DNA from: Cystobacter fuscus DSM 2262
GTDB lineage: Bacteria; Myxococcota; Myxococcia; Myxococcales; Myxococcaceae
Direction: 5' to 3'
Assembly (NCBI RefSeq): GCF_000335475.2
Contig: NZ_ANAH02000073.1
Span: 62,001-126,000 of the forward strand
Length of the DNA stretch: 64,000 nt
The notes under the pieces were generated by a model that saw only the letters and a program-made list of their open reading frames with translations, searched no databases and had not been told where the DNA came from. Each line of letters starts with the position of its first letter. The stretch's first letter is position 1. Positions 42,501 to 50,637 of the stretch are shown here, piece after piece. The position numbers and the translations under genes were made by a program.

Positions 42501-45116
42501 CAGCTCGGCACGGACGCCCTGACGTTGGAGGAGCTCTCGATCCACCAGCCCCTGGTCCTGCCCGAGGCGCAGGCGCGGGTTGTCCAGACCCTCCTGGAGA
42601 GCCAGGGGGAGGCGGGCTTCACGTGCAAGGTGGTGAGCAAGGGGGACGAGCGCTCGGAGGAGGGAGCTGGCGCGCGCGCCCCTTGGATCACCCACCTGAC
42701 CTGCCGTGTCTCGGCGCTGAGCGCGCTCCCACCCTCGGCCGAGCGGGAGGCGTGGCGCCAGAGCTGCCCCACACCCGTCTCCATCGAGGAGCTCACCGCG
42801 GCGATCGGCCAGCGGGGACTGGACTACGGGCCCTCGCTGCAAGTGCTGTCGTCGCTCCACCGGGGACCAGGCGCCGCGCTCTCGTTCAGCCAGGTGGAGG
42901 AGCGGAGCGGGAGCTACCGCGTCCATCCGGCCTTGTTCGACGCGTGTCTGCGGACAGGGGCCGCGATCACGCCGCTGTCGCCAGGCGATGCGCTGCACCT
43001 GCCGGTCGGCCTCCAAAGGCTCGAGCTCTACCGGCCGCTGCCGGAGCGGATCTGGACCCATGCCCGGCAGCGTGTCGTGGAGGGCTCGGTGGGGCACCCC
43101 GTCACCGACATGACCCTGTGTGCCGAGGACGGCACGGTGGTCGCCGCGCTCACGGGGCTCTCCGTGCGCAAGGCCGAGAGGGAAGTGTTGCTGCGCGGCC
43201 TCGACAGCGACTTCATGGATTGGCTGTACCAGCTCACCTGGACCCCGCACGCGGCCACGGAGGAGTCCCGCCCCGCCAGCCAGAGCTGGGTGCTCTTCGC
43301 CGATGAGGGGGGCTTCGGCGCCGAGCTCATGGAGGTGCTCACGCAGCGTGGGGATCGCTGCACCCTGGTGCGCAGGGGGCACGAGTTCAGCAGTGGCCCG
43401 GACGGAGTTCGTCTCGATCCCGGCTCCGCTGCCCACTTCAGTCAGTTGCTGTCGGCCTGGGAGGGCGAGCCCCCCACCGGACTCCTCTACCTGTGGGGGC
43501 TCGATGAGGACCTGGATACCGGGTTCTCGCTGGCCGGGCTCGAGGCCGCGCAGATCCCAGGTTGCCTGGGCGCGCTGCACCTGACGCAGGCCCTGGGGCG
43601 GACCTCGTGGGCCACGATGCCCCGGCTCGTCATCGTCACACGGGGGACCCAGCGCCTGCCCTCCGACGTACGGGCTCCGCGCATCGCCCAGGCCCCGCTG
43701 TGGGGCTTCGGCCAGGCCGTGGCCACCGAGCTGCCGGAGCTGCGGTGCCTTCGCGTCGATCTGGCGGGGGAGCCGCGTCGCGAGGAACTCGGAGCGTTCG
43801 TGCGCGCTCTCTTCCTCCCGGAGGGAGAGACCCAGGTGGCCGTGCGCGGCGGGGCCCTGTACACCGCGCGGCTCGGGCGCGCCCGGCTTCGCGCGAGCCC
43901 GGAGAAGAAGTCGGCCATCTCCGCGGAGGCTTCCTATCTCATCGCGGGTGGTCTGGGTGGGCTCGGGCTCCGTCTCGCCGTGTGGCTGGCGGACCGGGGG
44001 GCCCGTCACCTCGTCCTGCTGGGGCGACGGGGTCCTTCACCAGAGGTCCAGGGGCAGCTCGAGGCGCTGGAGGCGCGGGGGGTGCGCGTCCAGGTCGCTC
44101 TCGTGGATCTCTCCTCGCGCGAGGAAGTGGCGGAGGTCCTGAACGGGATGCGAAGTACGCCGCCCCTGCGTGGCATCTTCCACTCCGCGGGGGTGCTCCG
44201 CGACGGCACCATTGGCAACCAGACGGCCGAGCACTTCCGCGAGGTCATGGCCTCCAAGGTCCAGGGCGCATGGAATCTGCACGAGCTCAGCGCTGGGCTG
44301 GAGCTGGACTTCTTCGTCTGCTTCTCCTCGGTCGCCTCGCTCATCGGCACTCCAGGCCAGTCCAACTACGTCGCCGCGAATGCCTTCCTCGACGCGCTGG
44401 CCCACCTGCGGCACGCTCAGGGCAAGCCCGCGACGACGATCAACTGGGGCTCCTGGGCCGAGGCTGGAATGGCCGCGCGGCTCGTCCAGGCGGACACGGG
44501 GCGCCCGGGTGCCCTGGGCTTTGGATTCATCCCGGTGGCGCAGGGGCTGAGCATCCTCGAGCGGCTTCTGGGCGGGGCGAGCCCCCAGCTCGGCGTCTTC
44601 CCCGTGGACTGGACCCTCCTGACGCAGCAGTTGCCGGGATTGGCGAGCCAGGCGCTCATCCAGGCCTTCGTCGGTGGGGTGCCACTCCGGGAGCAGCCTT
44701 CGGCCTTCCGCCAGCAGTTGGACGCGGCCCTGCCGAACCGGCGGATGGAGCTGCTGCGCCAGCATGTGGAGCGGCTGGTCGCCACGACCCTGGGCCTGGC
44801 GGAGTCGGAGAAGATCGCGGGCGGTGAGCGTTTGTTCGAGCTGGGTGTCGACTCGCTGCTGGCGGTCGAGCTCAGGAACCGGCTCATGAGCAGCCTCGGC
44901 AGGAACCTCCGTTCGACCCTCGTCTTCGACTTTCCCACGGTGAACGGGCTCGTCGCGCACCTGGCCGGAGAGCTGGGAATGGGCGTGGATGCTCAGAAGC
45001 CGGAGGAGGCCCCGCGGCAGGCGCAGGAGGCGCTCGCCGCCGAGATCCAGGGTTTGTCGGAGCAGGAATTGACCTCACTCATCGACCAGGAGCTGGAGAG
45101 CGCGCTCTCCAGCTGA
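39555..45116 (+). CDS. PKS module KS-AT-DH-KR-ACP (malonyl)
   Basis: This 1853-residue module has an N-terminal coiled-coil docking helix (LMKRALLKLQEAQSKIDSYE). The KS triad is complete (Cys208, His343, His383). The AT has GHSVGE (Ser656) and HAFH (755-758), the malonyl-type motif. The DH has His959 in DHRVYG and Asp1129 in FDACLR, where the usual Gln is Arg. The KR has GGLGGLG, Tyr1605 and a normal YVAAN; the LDD motif reads LRD. The ACP serine is Ser1767. The C-terminal tail LSEQELTSLIDQELESAL is a docking element. A complete DH/KR set predicts one double bond per cycle, and iterative use is possible in a polyene pathway. It starts 9 bp after the previous stop. Confidence 0.92.
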   Translation: MSGQGNDTSYGDLMKRALLKLQEAQSKIDSYERERHEGIAIVGMGCRFPGGVSDPAGYWRLLSEGTDTITGVPPERWNADGFYHPDPDQPGRIYCRYGSFLREIDQFEPRFFGISPREAARMDPQHRLLLEVAWEAMERSGRSPSSLSGTRTGVFIGMMGQDYTQIATQSPELIDAHTGSGNSPSIASGRLSYTFGFQGPSLTLDTACSSSLVAVHLAIRSLRQRETDFALAGGVNLVLSPIATLIESRTHMLSPDGRCKTFDAAANGIGRGEGCGLVFLRRLSDALADGDPIIAVLRGSAVNQDGRTSGITVPNGLAQQHVIQDALRDAQVEARQVGYVEAHGTGTALGDPIELEALASVYGDRASRKQPLVVGSVKTNLGHLEGAAGISGLIKSALCLANEEIPPHLHLRNPTPHVDWSRLFVEVPTTRRSWQGAEPRFAAVSSFGFSGTNAHIVLESAPRPRELPQGVERPLHLLALSARSGGSLRRLADSIAEELSGASKGALADVCHTANLGRSAMEERVAFVAPGAEEMVAALRAFGRGEPGTPETRAEGRKEAGAPRIAFLFTGQGAQYVGMGRELFETHPGFRRDLLRYEEILKPHLERPLTEVLFQEGSGALDETRYTQPALVALELALAGLLRSWGLRADAVLGHSVGEYAAAIFAGALEPEAGLPLVAERARLMQGLPERGAMRAVFAEEARVVRAIAGHPRVSLAAINGPRNIVISGEEASVEAIAQELAAEGIESRRLKVSHAFHSPLMQPMVAEFERAASRVRFQTPRVALISNLDGAEGGEALTQPGYWARHVLQPVRFADGIQALVRRGVRVFLEIGPKPSLLNLARDVVASGEALWLETLHARRSDWAGLLRSLSELHVRGAGVDWARFDAGYGRVRVALPTYPFERQRYWLDAPAPWSRQGRRSALHPLLGARWDSAALREGTTVFSSELTAGALPFLTDHRVYGKAVVPAAALVEMVASAAAQQLGTDALTLEELSIHQPLVLPEAQARVVQTLLESQGEAGFTCKVVSKGDERSEEGAGARAPWITHLTCRVSALSALPPSAEREAWRQSCPTPVSIEELTAAIGQRGLDYGPSLQVLSSLHRGPGAALSFSQVEERSGSYRVHPALFDACLRTGAAITPLSPGDALHLPVGLQRLELYRPLPERIWTHARQRVVEGSVGHPVTDMTLCAEDGTVVAALTGLSVRKAEREVLLRGLDSDFMDWLYQLTWTPHAATEESRPASQSWVLFADEGGFGAELMEVLTQRGDRCTLVRRGHEFSSGPDGVRLDPGSAAHFSQLLSAWEGEPPTGLLYLWGLDEDLDTGFSLAGLEAAQIPGCLGALHLTQALGRTSWATMPRLVIVTRGTQRLPSDVRAPRIAQAPLWGFGQAVATELPELRCLRVDLAGEPRREELGAFVRALFLPEGETQVAVRGGALYTARLGRARLRASPEKKSAISAEASYLIAGGLGGLGLRLAVWLADRGARHLVLLGRRGPSPEVQGQLEALEARGVRVQVALVDLSSREEVAEVLNGMRSTPPLRGIFHSAGVLRDGTIGNQTAEHFREVMASKVQGAWNLHELSAGLELDFFVCFSSVASLIGTPGQSNYVAANAFLDALAHLRHAQGKPATTINWGSWAEAGMAARLVQADTGRPGALGFGFIPVAQGLSILERLLGGASPQLGVFPVDWTLLTQQLPGLASQALIQAFVGGVPLREQPSAFRQQLDAALPNRRMELLRQHVERLVATTLGLAESEKIAGGERLFELGVDSLLAVELRNRLMSSLGRNLRSTLVFDFPTVNGLVAHLAGELGMGVDAQKPEEAPRQAQEALAAEIQGLSEQELTSLIDQELESALSS

Positions 45117-45123
45117 GGACGTG

Positions 45124-48100
45124 ATGGCGAAACTATCCACACGCATTTCAGAGCTACCCCCCGTGAAGCTTGCCTATCTGGCGAGCCAGCTTCGCTCCAA
45201 GAAGGAACTCCTGGCCGCGGAGCCGATCGCGGTGGTCGGGATGTCCTGCCGGTTTCCGGGAGGAGGGGGGCTGCCCGAGACCTTCTGGGAGTTGCTCAAG
45301 GAGGGGAAGGACGCGACCCGGGAGGTCCCTCCGGATCGCTGGGACATCGACGCGTTCTACGATCCCACCCCGGGCGTCCCGGGCAAGATGTACACGCGCC
45401 GTGGCGCCTTCATCGAAGACGTCGACCTGTTCGAGCCCGGCTTCTTCGGGATCCCACCGCGTGACGCGAAGGACATGGATCCGCAGCAGCGCCTGCTGCT
45501 CGAGGGGTGCTGGCAGGCCCTGGAGCGAGCGGGCCTTCCTCCCGCGGAGCTCGTCGGGAGCCGGACCGGCATCTTCGTGGGGATGATGCACAACGACTAC
45601 AACCTGCTCGGCATCACCGTGGGCGTGGACATGCAGTCGGCCTCCCTGAACTACCCCTCCATGGCGGCGGGGCGGCTCGCGCACACGCTGGGCTTCCAGG
45701 GTCCCGCGCTCACGGTGGACACCGCCTGCTCATCCTCCGCGGTCGCCATCCATCTCGCCTGCCAGAGCCTGCGCAACGACGAGAGTGAGCTGGCGCTCGC
45801 GTGCGGCGTCAACCTGAGCCTCTCGCCCGTCACCATGATGTCCGAGTGCCAGAACCGCATGCTGGCGGTCGATGGGCGGTGCAAGACCTTCGATGCGTCC
45901 GCGGATGGCTTCGCGCGCGGCGAGGGTTGTGGCGTCGTCGTGCTCAAGCGCCTGTCGGACGCGCTGGCCAAGGGGGATTCGATCCTGGGTCTCATCCGGG
46001 GCTCGGCGATCACCCACGATGGTCGGAGCAGCGGGCTGATGGTGCCGAACGGACGCTCGCAGGAGCGCGTCATCCGGATGGCGATGGAGGGCTGTGGCGT
46101 GGAGCCCGGCCAGGTGGGTTACGTCGAGGCGCACGGGACGGGGACCTCTCTGGGGGACCCGATCGAGATGGAGGCGCTGCGCGCGGTCTTCGGACGCAAG
46201 TCCGAGAGAAAAGAGCCGCTCTTCGTGGGCTCGGTGAAGACGAACATCGGGCACCTGGAGGCCGCCGCTGGGATCGCGGGGCTGATCAAGGTGCTCCTGG
46301 CGATGCAGAACGAGGTCATCCCGGCGCACCTCCACTTCGTGCGGCCCAACCCGAACATCCGCTGGGACGATCTGCCGGTGACCATCCCGACGGCCGCGCA
46401 GCCATGGCCCCGGGGGCAGCGGCGCCGGATCGCGGGGCTCAGCAGCTTCGGCTTCAGCGGCACCAACGTCCACGTGGTGCTGGAGGAGGCCCCTCTTCTG
46501 ACCCGGACGCCGGTGGAGAAGGAGCGTCCTGTCCATGTCCTGACGATGTCGGCCAAGACGGAGGCCTCCCTCGACGCGTTGGTGGAAGAGCACGAGCGTG
46601 CCCTGCCGGACGACGTGGCGCTGGGGGACTGGTGCTACACGGCCAATGTGGGCCGCTCCCACTTCGAGCACCGCGCGGCCGTGTCGGGAGCCACCGCCGC
46701 CGAGCTGCGGGCGGGCCTGGCGCGGCTGCGTGCCGAGAAGATCCGCCCCAAGCGCGAGGCACGGCGGGGGACGGAGAGCCCGAGGCCGGTCTTCCTGTTC
46801 ACGGGGCAGGGCTCGCTCCATCCGGGCGTGGGCCGGGAGCTGTACGAGACCCAGCCGGTGTTCCGCACGGCGCTGCAGCGATGCTCGAAAGTGCTCGAGG
46901 GGCTGCTCGAGCACCGGCTCGAGGCCATCCTCTTCGGTGAGGCGTCCGCCACCCTCCTGGAAGACTCGTGCCATGCCCAGCCCGCGCTCGTGGCGCTCGA
47001 GTACGCGCTCTCGGAGCTGTGGGCCTCGTGGGGCGTCGTTCCGGAAGTGCTGATCGGACACAGCCTGGGTGAGTACACGGCGGCCGTCGTCGCGGGCGTC
47101 TTCAGCATCGAGGAGGCGCTGCGGTTGGTCGTGGAGCGCGCGCGGCTCGTGAGTCAGGCTCCGGGGGAGGGCGCGATGCTGGCGATCGCCGCCGATCTGG
47201 AGACCGTGACCCAGGCCATCGCGCCCTACGCCGGGAGCGTCTCCTTCGCGGCGATCAACGGCCCGGAGGACATGGTCATCTCTGGAGACAAGTCCGCCGT
47301 CCTGAAGGTGGCGGAGGAGTTCGAGCGGCGGGGGATCCACCGCAAGCTCCTGCGTATCTCCCAGGGTTACCATTCTCCGCACATGGAGCCGGTGCTCGGC
47401 TCACTGGCCGAGGCGTTCCGCGGGGTGGAGTTCTCGGCGCCGCGCATCCCGCTGGTGTCCACCCTGGAGGGCCGGTTCGTGGTCGACGAGATCACCCGGC
47501 CCGAATACTGGTGCCGTCACCTCCGGCAGCCCGTCCTCTTCGCCAAGGGGCTGTCTCTCCTGCGCGAGCAGGGACACCGGATGTTCCTCGAGGTGGGTCC
47601 GGCTCCGGTCCTGGCGGGAATCGGGCGCCGGGTCTTCCCGGAGGCGGACGAGCTGAGCTGGAACCCGAGCCTGCGCCCCGCGGAGGGAGAGACGGCGCAG
47701 ATGCTCTCCAGCCTGAGGGAGCTGTATGTGCGCGGCTGCGAGATCGACTGGGCCGCTTTCGATGTGCCCTTCGAGCGTCGGCCGCTCATCCTGCCGACAT
47801 ATCCCTTCCAGCGAGAGCGTTACTGGATCAATGTCGGGGACGGGGGCTCCGGGCAGTACGGGAAGTACATGGTGGAGCGTGAGTCCTCTGGCGGCAACGT
47901 GCATCCGCTGTTGGGCGCCCCCCTGGCGCTCGCCGGAGCGAAGGAGGCACGGTTCGCGGCCCACCTGAGCGCTCGCGAGCCCGCCTTCATCGGAGAGCAC
48001 CGCGTGCTCGGGGCGACGTTGCTCCCGGCCGCCTGCTACGTCGAGATGGCGCTCAGCGCCGCGCACCATGCGGATCCGCGAGAGCGGCCGATCGAGCTGA

Positions 48101-50637
48101 AAGCGATCGAGCTGGAGCGGCCGCTGGTGTTCAAGGAGGCCGTGAAGAGTGACGTCCAGACGGTACTGACACCGGAAGAGGGGAGCACTCGCTTCGAGAT
48201 CTACAGCCAGGGAACCGGCGCGGATCGGAGCTGGGTCCGCCTCGCCCACGGTCGGGTCGCGGAGGGCCTCGAGCGAGGGGCGCGTGTCGAGCTCGCGAAG
48301 GAGCTGTTCCCGCGGTTCTCGCCACCGCGCCCGGCCGCGTCGTTCTACGAGATGATGGAGCGCGGTGGGCTCGAGTACGGCCCGTCGTTCCAGGGCATCG
48401 ACGAGCTGAGGTTCGAGAAGAACGGCTGCCTCGCGCATGTCCGGCTACCCGACAGCCACATCCTGGGAGTGGGGAATTACTGGCTGCATCCCCTGATCCT
48501 CGATGCCTGCTTCCAGGCGGTCGCGGCCGTGTTCATGGAGGGGGTTCAGGCCCAGGGGGAAAACCGGCAACGGATTCCAGTCGGGATCGAGCGGCTGCGC
48601 TGGTTCAAGAAGCCCGGTAGCAGCGTCTGGGTGCACGTCCGGGGCGACGAGCGTTCCCTGGCTTCCTCCGAGGTGCTGAGCACCGACCTGCGGATCTTCG
48701 ACGAGGACGGAGAGCCCATCGCCGAGGTGGAGGGCCTGCTGCTGAAGCAGTTCGACCGGAGCGCGGTCATGGCCTCGCTCTCGGACTCATGGCGGGAGTC
48801 CCTCTTCGAGCTGGTGTGGCGTGAGCAGCGCGCTCCCTGGGCGCGCGAGCAGATCCCGACCCGGCCCGGTCGCTGGTTGCTGCTGGCGGACTCGGGCGGC
48901 GTCGCGACGCAGTTGAAGGAGCGGGTGCTGCAACACTCCGGGACCTGCGTGACGGTGACCCAGGGAGCGGGCTACGAGCGCATCGACCCGAGCCACTACC
49001 GTCTCGATCCGACCGATGCGGCGAGCTTCGACAGGCTGCTGCGGGAGGTCTCCGAGGGAGGCGCGGCGCCGACGGTCGTTGCCTGCTTGTGGGGACTCGA
49101 CGAGCGCGGGGCGACGGAGCTCTCCGCCGAGGGACTGGCGGACGCCACCGCGCGCGGCACGGCGGGAGTGCTCCACCTCACCCAGGCCATGGCTCGCGCC
49201 ACCTGGGCTCAGCGGCCCGTGCTGTGGCTGGCAACGCGTGGGGCCGTCGCGGCTGCTCCGGCGGATGCCGTGGAGGGCCTCGCCCAGGTGCCGATCTGGG
49301 GACTCGGCCGCGCCGCCGCGATCGAGCATCCGGAGTTTGGCTGCCGGCTGGTGGACCTGGACACCCATGAGGATGCGCCCGCGAGGCTGTTCCAACTCAT
49401 CGTCGAGCCTCCCGAGGAGAACATGATGGCCCTGCGCGGTGGCCAGCTCCTGGGAGCCCGGCTCGCGCGGCCTGGCAAGATCTCGAGCCGGGCCACACCG
49501 GTGCGGATCCTGGCGGACGGGACGTATCTCATCACGGGCGGCATGGGTGCCCTCGGGCTGGCCACCGCGCAGTGGCTGGTGAGGTCTGGGGCCCGTCATC
49601 TGGTCCTGACCGGCCGTGGGGAGCCGGGGGATGAGGCGAAGGCCACGATCTCCGCGCTGACGGCGAGTGGCTGTCAGGTCACCGTGGCCCGGGCCGACAT
49701 CTCGCGTCCGGAGGACGTCCAGTGCCTCGTGGAGGAGATCTCCGCTCGCGGACCCCGGCTGCGGGGAATCTTCCACTCGGCGGGCGTGCTGGATGACGGG
49801 GTGATGTTGCTCCAGGATCGGGAGCGCTTCTCGCGTGTGTTCGCGCCGAAGGCGCTGGGCGCGTGGAACCTGCACCTCGCCACGGCCCAGCTCCCGCTCG
49901 ATCTCTTCGTGATGTACTCATCCGCGGCGTCACTCATTGGCGTGGCGGGGCAGGCCAACTATGTGGCGGCCAACGGCTTCCTCGATGCGCTGGCGCATCA
50001 CCGGAGCAGGCGAGGGCTGCCGGCGCTCAGCATCAACTGGGGGCGGTGGGCAGGGGCGGGAATGGCGTCGAAGACGTCATCCAGGGGGGGCATTTCGGCC
50101 TCGGACGCCTCCAGCATCCCTCCCCAGCAGGCGCTGCGGATCCTCGAGGAGCTCCTGGCGCGGGAGGTCACCCAGATGGGCGTGGTGCCCTTCAATGTCT
50201 CCGCCACGGAGGCAACCGCCTCGCCGGGCCACGGCCCCTTGTTCTCCGGGCTCATGCCCGAGCAGCCCCGCTCCGTTGGCGCCTCGCGAATGCATGAGCT
50301 GCTGGATGAGCTCAAGCGGGCGGACAGCACGCGTCGGCGTGTGCTGCTGGCGCGCTATGTCCAGGGTCGGCTGGCGCCCCTGCTGGGGTTCGCTCCGGAG
50401 CATGAAGTGCTGCGGAAGGAGATTTCACTCAACGAGATGGGGCTCGACTCGCTGCGCGCGGTCGAGCTGAAGAACCGCATCGGGCGCGAGCTGGGCGTGG
50501 AGCTGCCCATGGCCCGCTTCATCGATGGAACCTCCCTCGACGGAATCGTGGAGGCGCTCCACACGCAGCTCGAACTCGACGCGCTGCTCGCTCGTGCCCC
50601 TGCCGCGTCCGACGAACTCGAGGAGCTGACGCTATGA
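45124..50637 (+). CDS. PKS module KS-AT-DH-KR-ACP with atypical AT motif
   Basis: The 1837-residue module has an intact KS (Cys202, His337, His377). The AT has GHSLGE (Ser647), but the specificity motif reads QGYH (747-750), neither malonyl HAFH nor methylmalonyl YASH. The DH has His959 in EHRVLG and Asp1127 in LDACFQ. The KR has GGMGALG, Tyr1613 and the B-type LDD motif. The ACP serine is Ser1776 in MGLDSL. The C terminus ends DELEELTL, an acidic short motif of the kind that binds TubC-type docking domains, and the next protein starts with such a domain. It should therefore hand the chain to the Asn-like NRPS. The start may be the GTG at 45121 or the adjacent ATG at 45124. Its stop overlaps the next start (ATGA). 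Confidence 0.91.
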   Translation: MAKLSTRISELPPVKLAYLASQLRSKKELLAAEPIAVVGMSCRFPGGGGLPETFWELLKEGKDATREVPPDRWDIDAFYDPTPGVPGKMYTRRGAFIEDVDLFEPGFFGIPPRDAKDMDPQQRLLLEGCWQALERAGLPPAELVGSRTGIFVGMMHNDYNLLGITVGVDMQSASLNYPSMAAGRLAHTLGFQGPALTVDTACSSSAVAIHLACQSLRNDESELALACGVNLSLSPVTMMSECQNRMLAVDGRCKTFDASADGFARGEGCGVVVLKRLSDALAKGDSILGLIRGSAITHDGRSSGLMVPNGRSQERVIRMAMEGCGVEPGQVGYVEAHGTGTSLGDPIEMEALRAVFGRKSERKEPLFVGSVKTNIGHLEAAAGIAGLIKVLLAMQNEVIPAHLHFVRPNPNIRWDDLPVTIPTAAQPWPRGQRRRIAGLSSFGFSGTNVHVVLEEAPLLTRTPVEKERPVHVLTMSAKTEASLDALVEEHERALPDDVALGDWCYTANVGRSHFEHRAAVSGATAAELRAGLARLRAEKIRPKREARRGTESPRPVFLFTGQGSLHPGVGRELYETQPVFRTALQRCSKVLEGLLEHRLEAILFGEASATLLEDSCHAQPALVALEYALSELWASWGVVPEVLIGHSLGEYTAAVVAGVFSIEEALRLVVERARLVSQAPGEGAMLAIAADLETVTQAIAPYAGSVSFAAINGPEDMVISGDKSAVLKVAEEFERRGIHRKLLRISQGYHSPHMEPVLGSLAEAFRGVEFSAPRIPLVSTLEGRFVVDEITRPEYWCRHLRQPVLFAKGLSLLREQGHRMFLEVGPAPVLAGIGRRVFPEADELSWNPSLRPAEGETAQMLSSLRELYVRGCEIDWAAFDVPFERRPLILPTYPFQRERYWINVGDGGSGQYGKYMVERESSGGNVHPLLGAPLALAGAKEARFAAHLSAREPAFIGEHRVLGATLLPAACYVEMALSAAHHADPRERPIELKAIELERPLVFKEAVKSDVQTVLTPEEGSTRFEIYSQGTGADRSWVRLAHGRVAEGLERGARVELAKELFPRFSPPRPAASFYEMMERGGLEYGPSFQGIDELRFEKNGCLAHVRLPDSHILGVGNYWLHPLILDACFQAVAAVFMEGVQAQGENRQRIPVGIERLRWFKKPGSSVWVHVRGDERSLASSEVLSTDLRIFDEDGEPIAEVEGLLLKQFDRSAVMASLSDSWRESLFELVWREQRAPWAREQIPTRPGRWLLLADSGGVATQLKERVLQHSGTCVTVTQGAGYERIDPSHYRLDPTDAASFDRLLREVSEGGAAPTVVACLWGLDERGATELSAEGLADATARGTAGVLHLTQAMARATWAQRPVLWLATRGAVAAAPADAVEGLAQVPIWGLGRAAAIEHPEFGCRLVDLDTHEDAPARLFQLIVEPPEENMMALRGGQLLGARLARPGKISSRATPVRILADGTYLITGGMGALGLATAQWLVRSGARHLVLTGRGEPGDEAKATISALTASGCQVTVARADISRPEDVQCLVEEISARGPRLRGIFHSAGVLDDGVMLLQDRERFSRVFAPKALGAWNLHLATAQLPLDLFVMYSSAASLIGVAGQANYVAANGFLDALAHHRSRRGLPALSINWGRWAGAGMASKTSSRGGISASDASSIPPQQALRILEELLAREVTQMGVVPFNVSATEATASPGHGPLFSGLMPEQPRSVGASRMHELLDELKRADSTRRRVLLARYVQGRLAPLLGFAPEHEVLRKEISLNEMGLDSLRAVELKNRIGRELGVELPMARFIDGTSLDGIVEALHTQLELDALLARAPAASDELEELTL

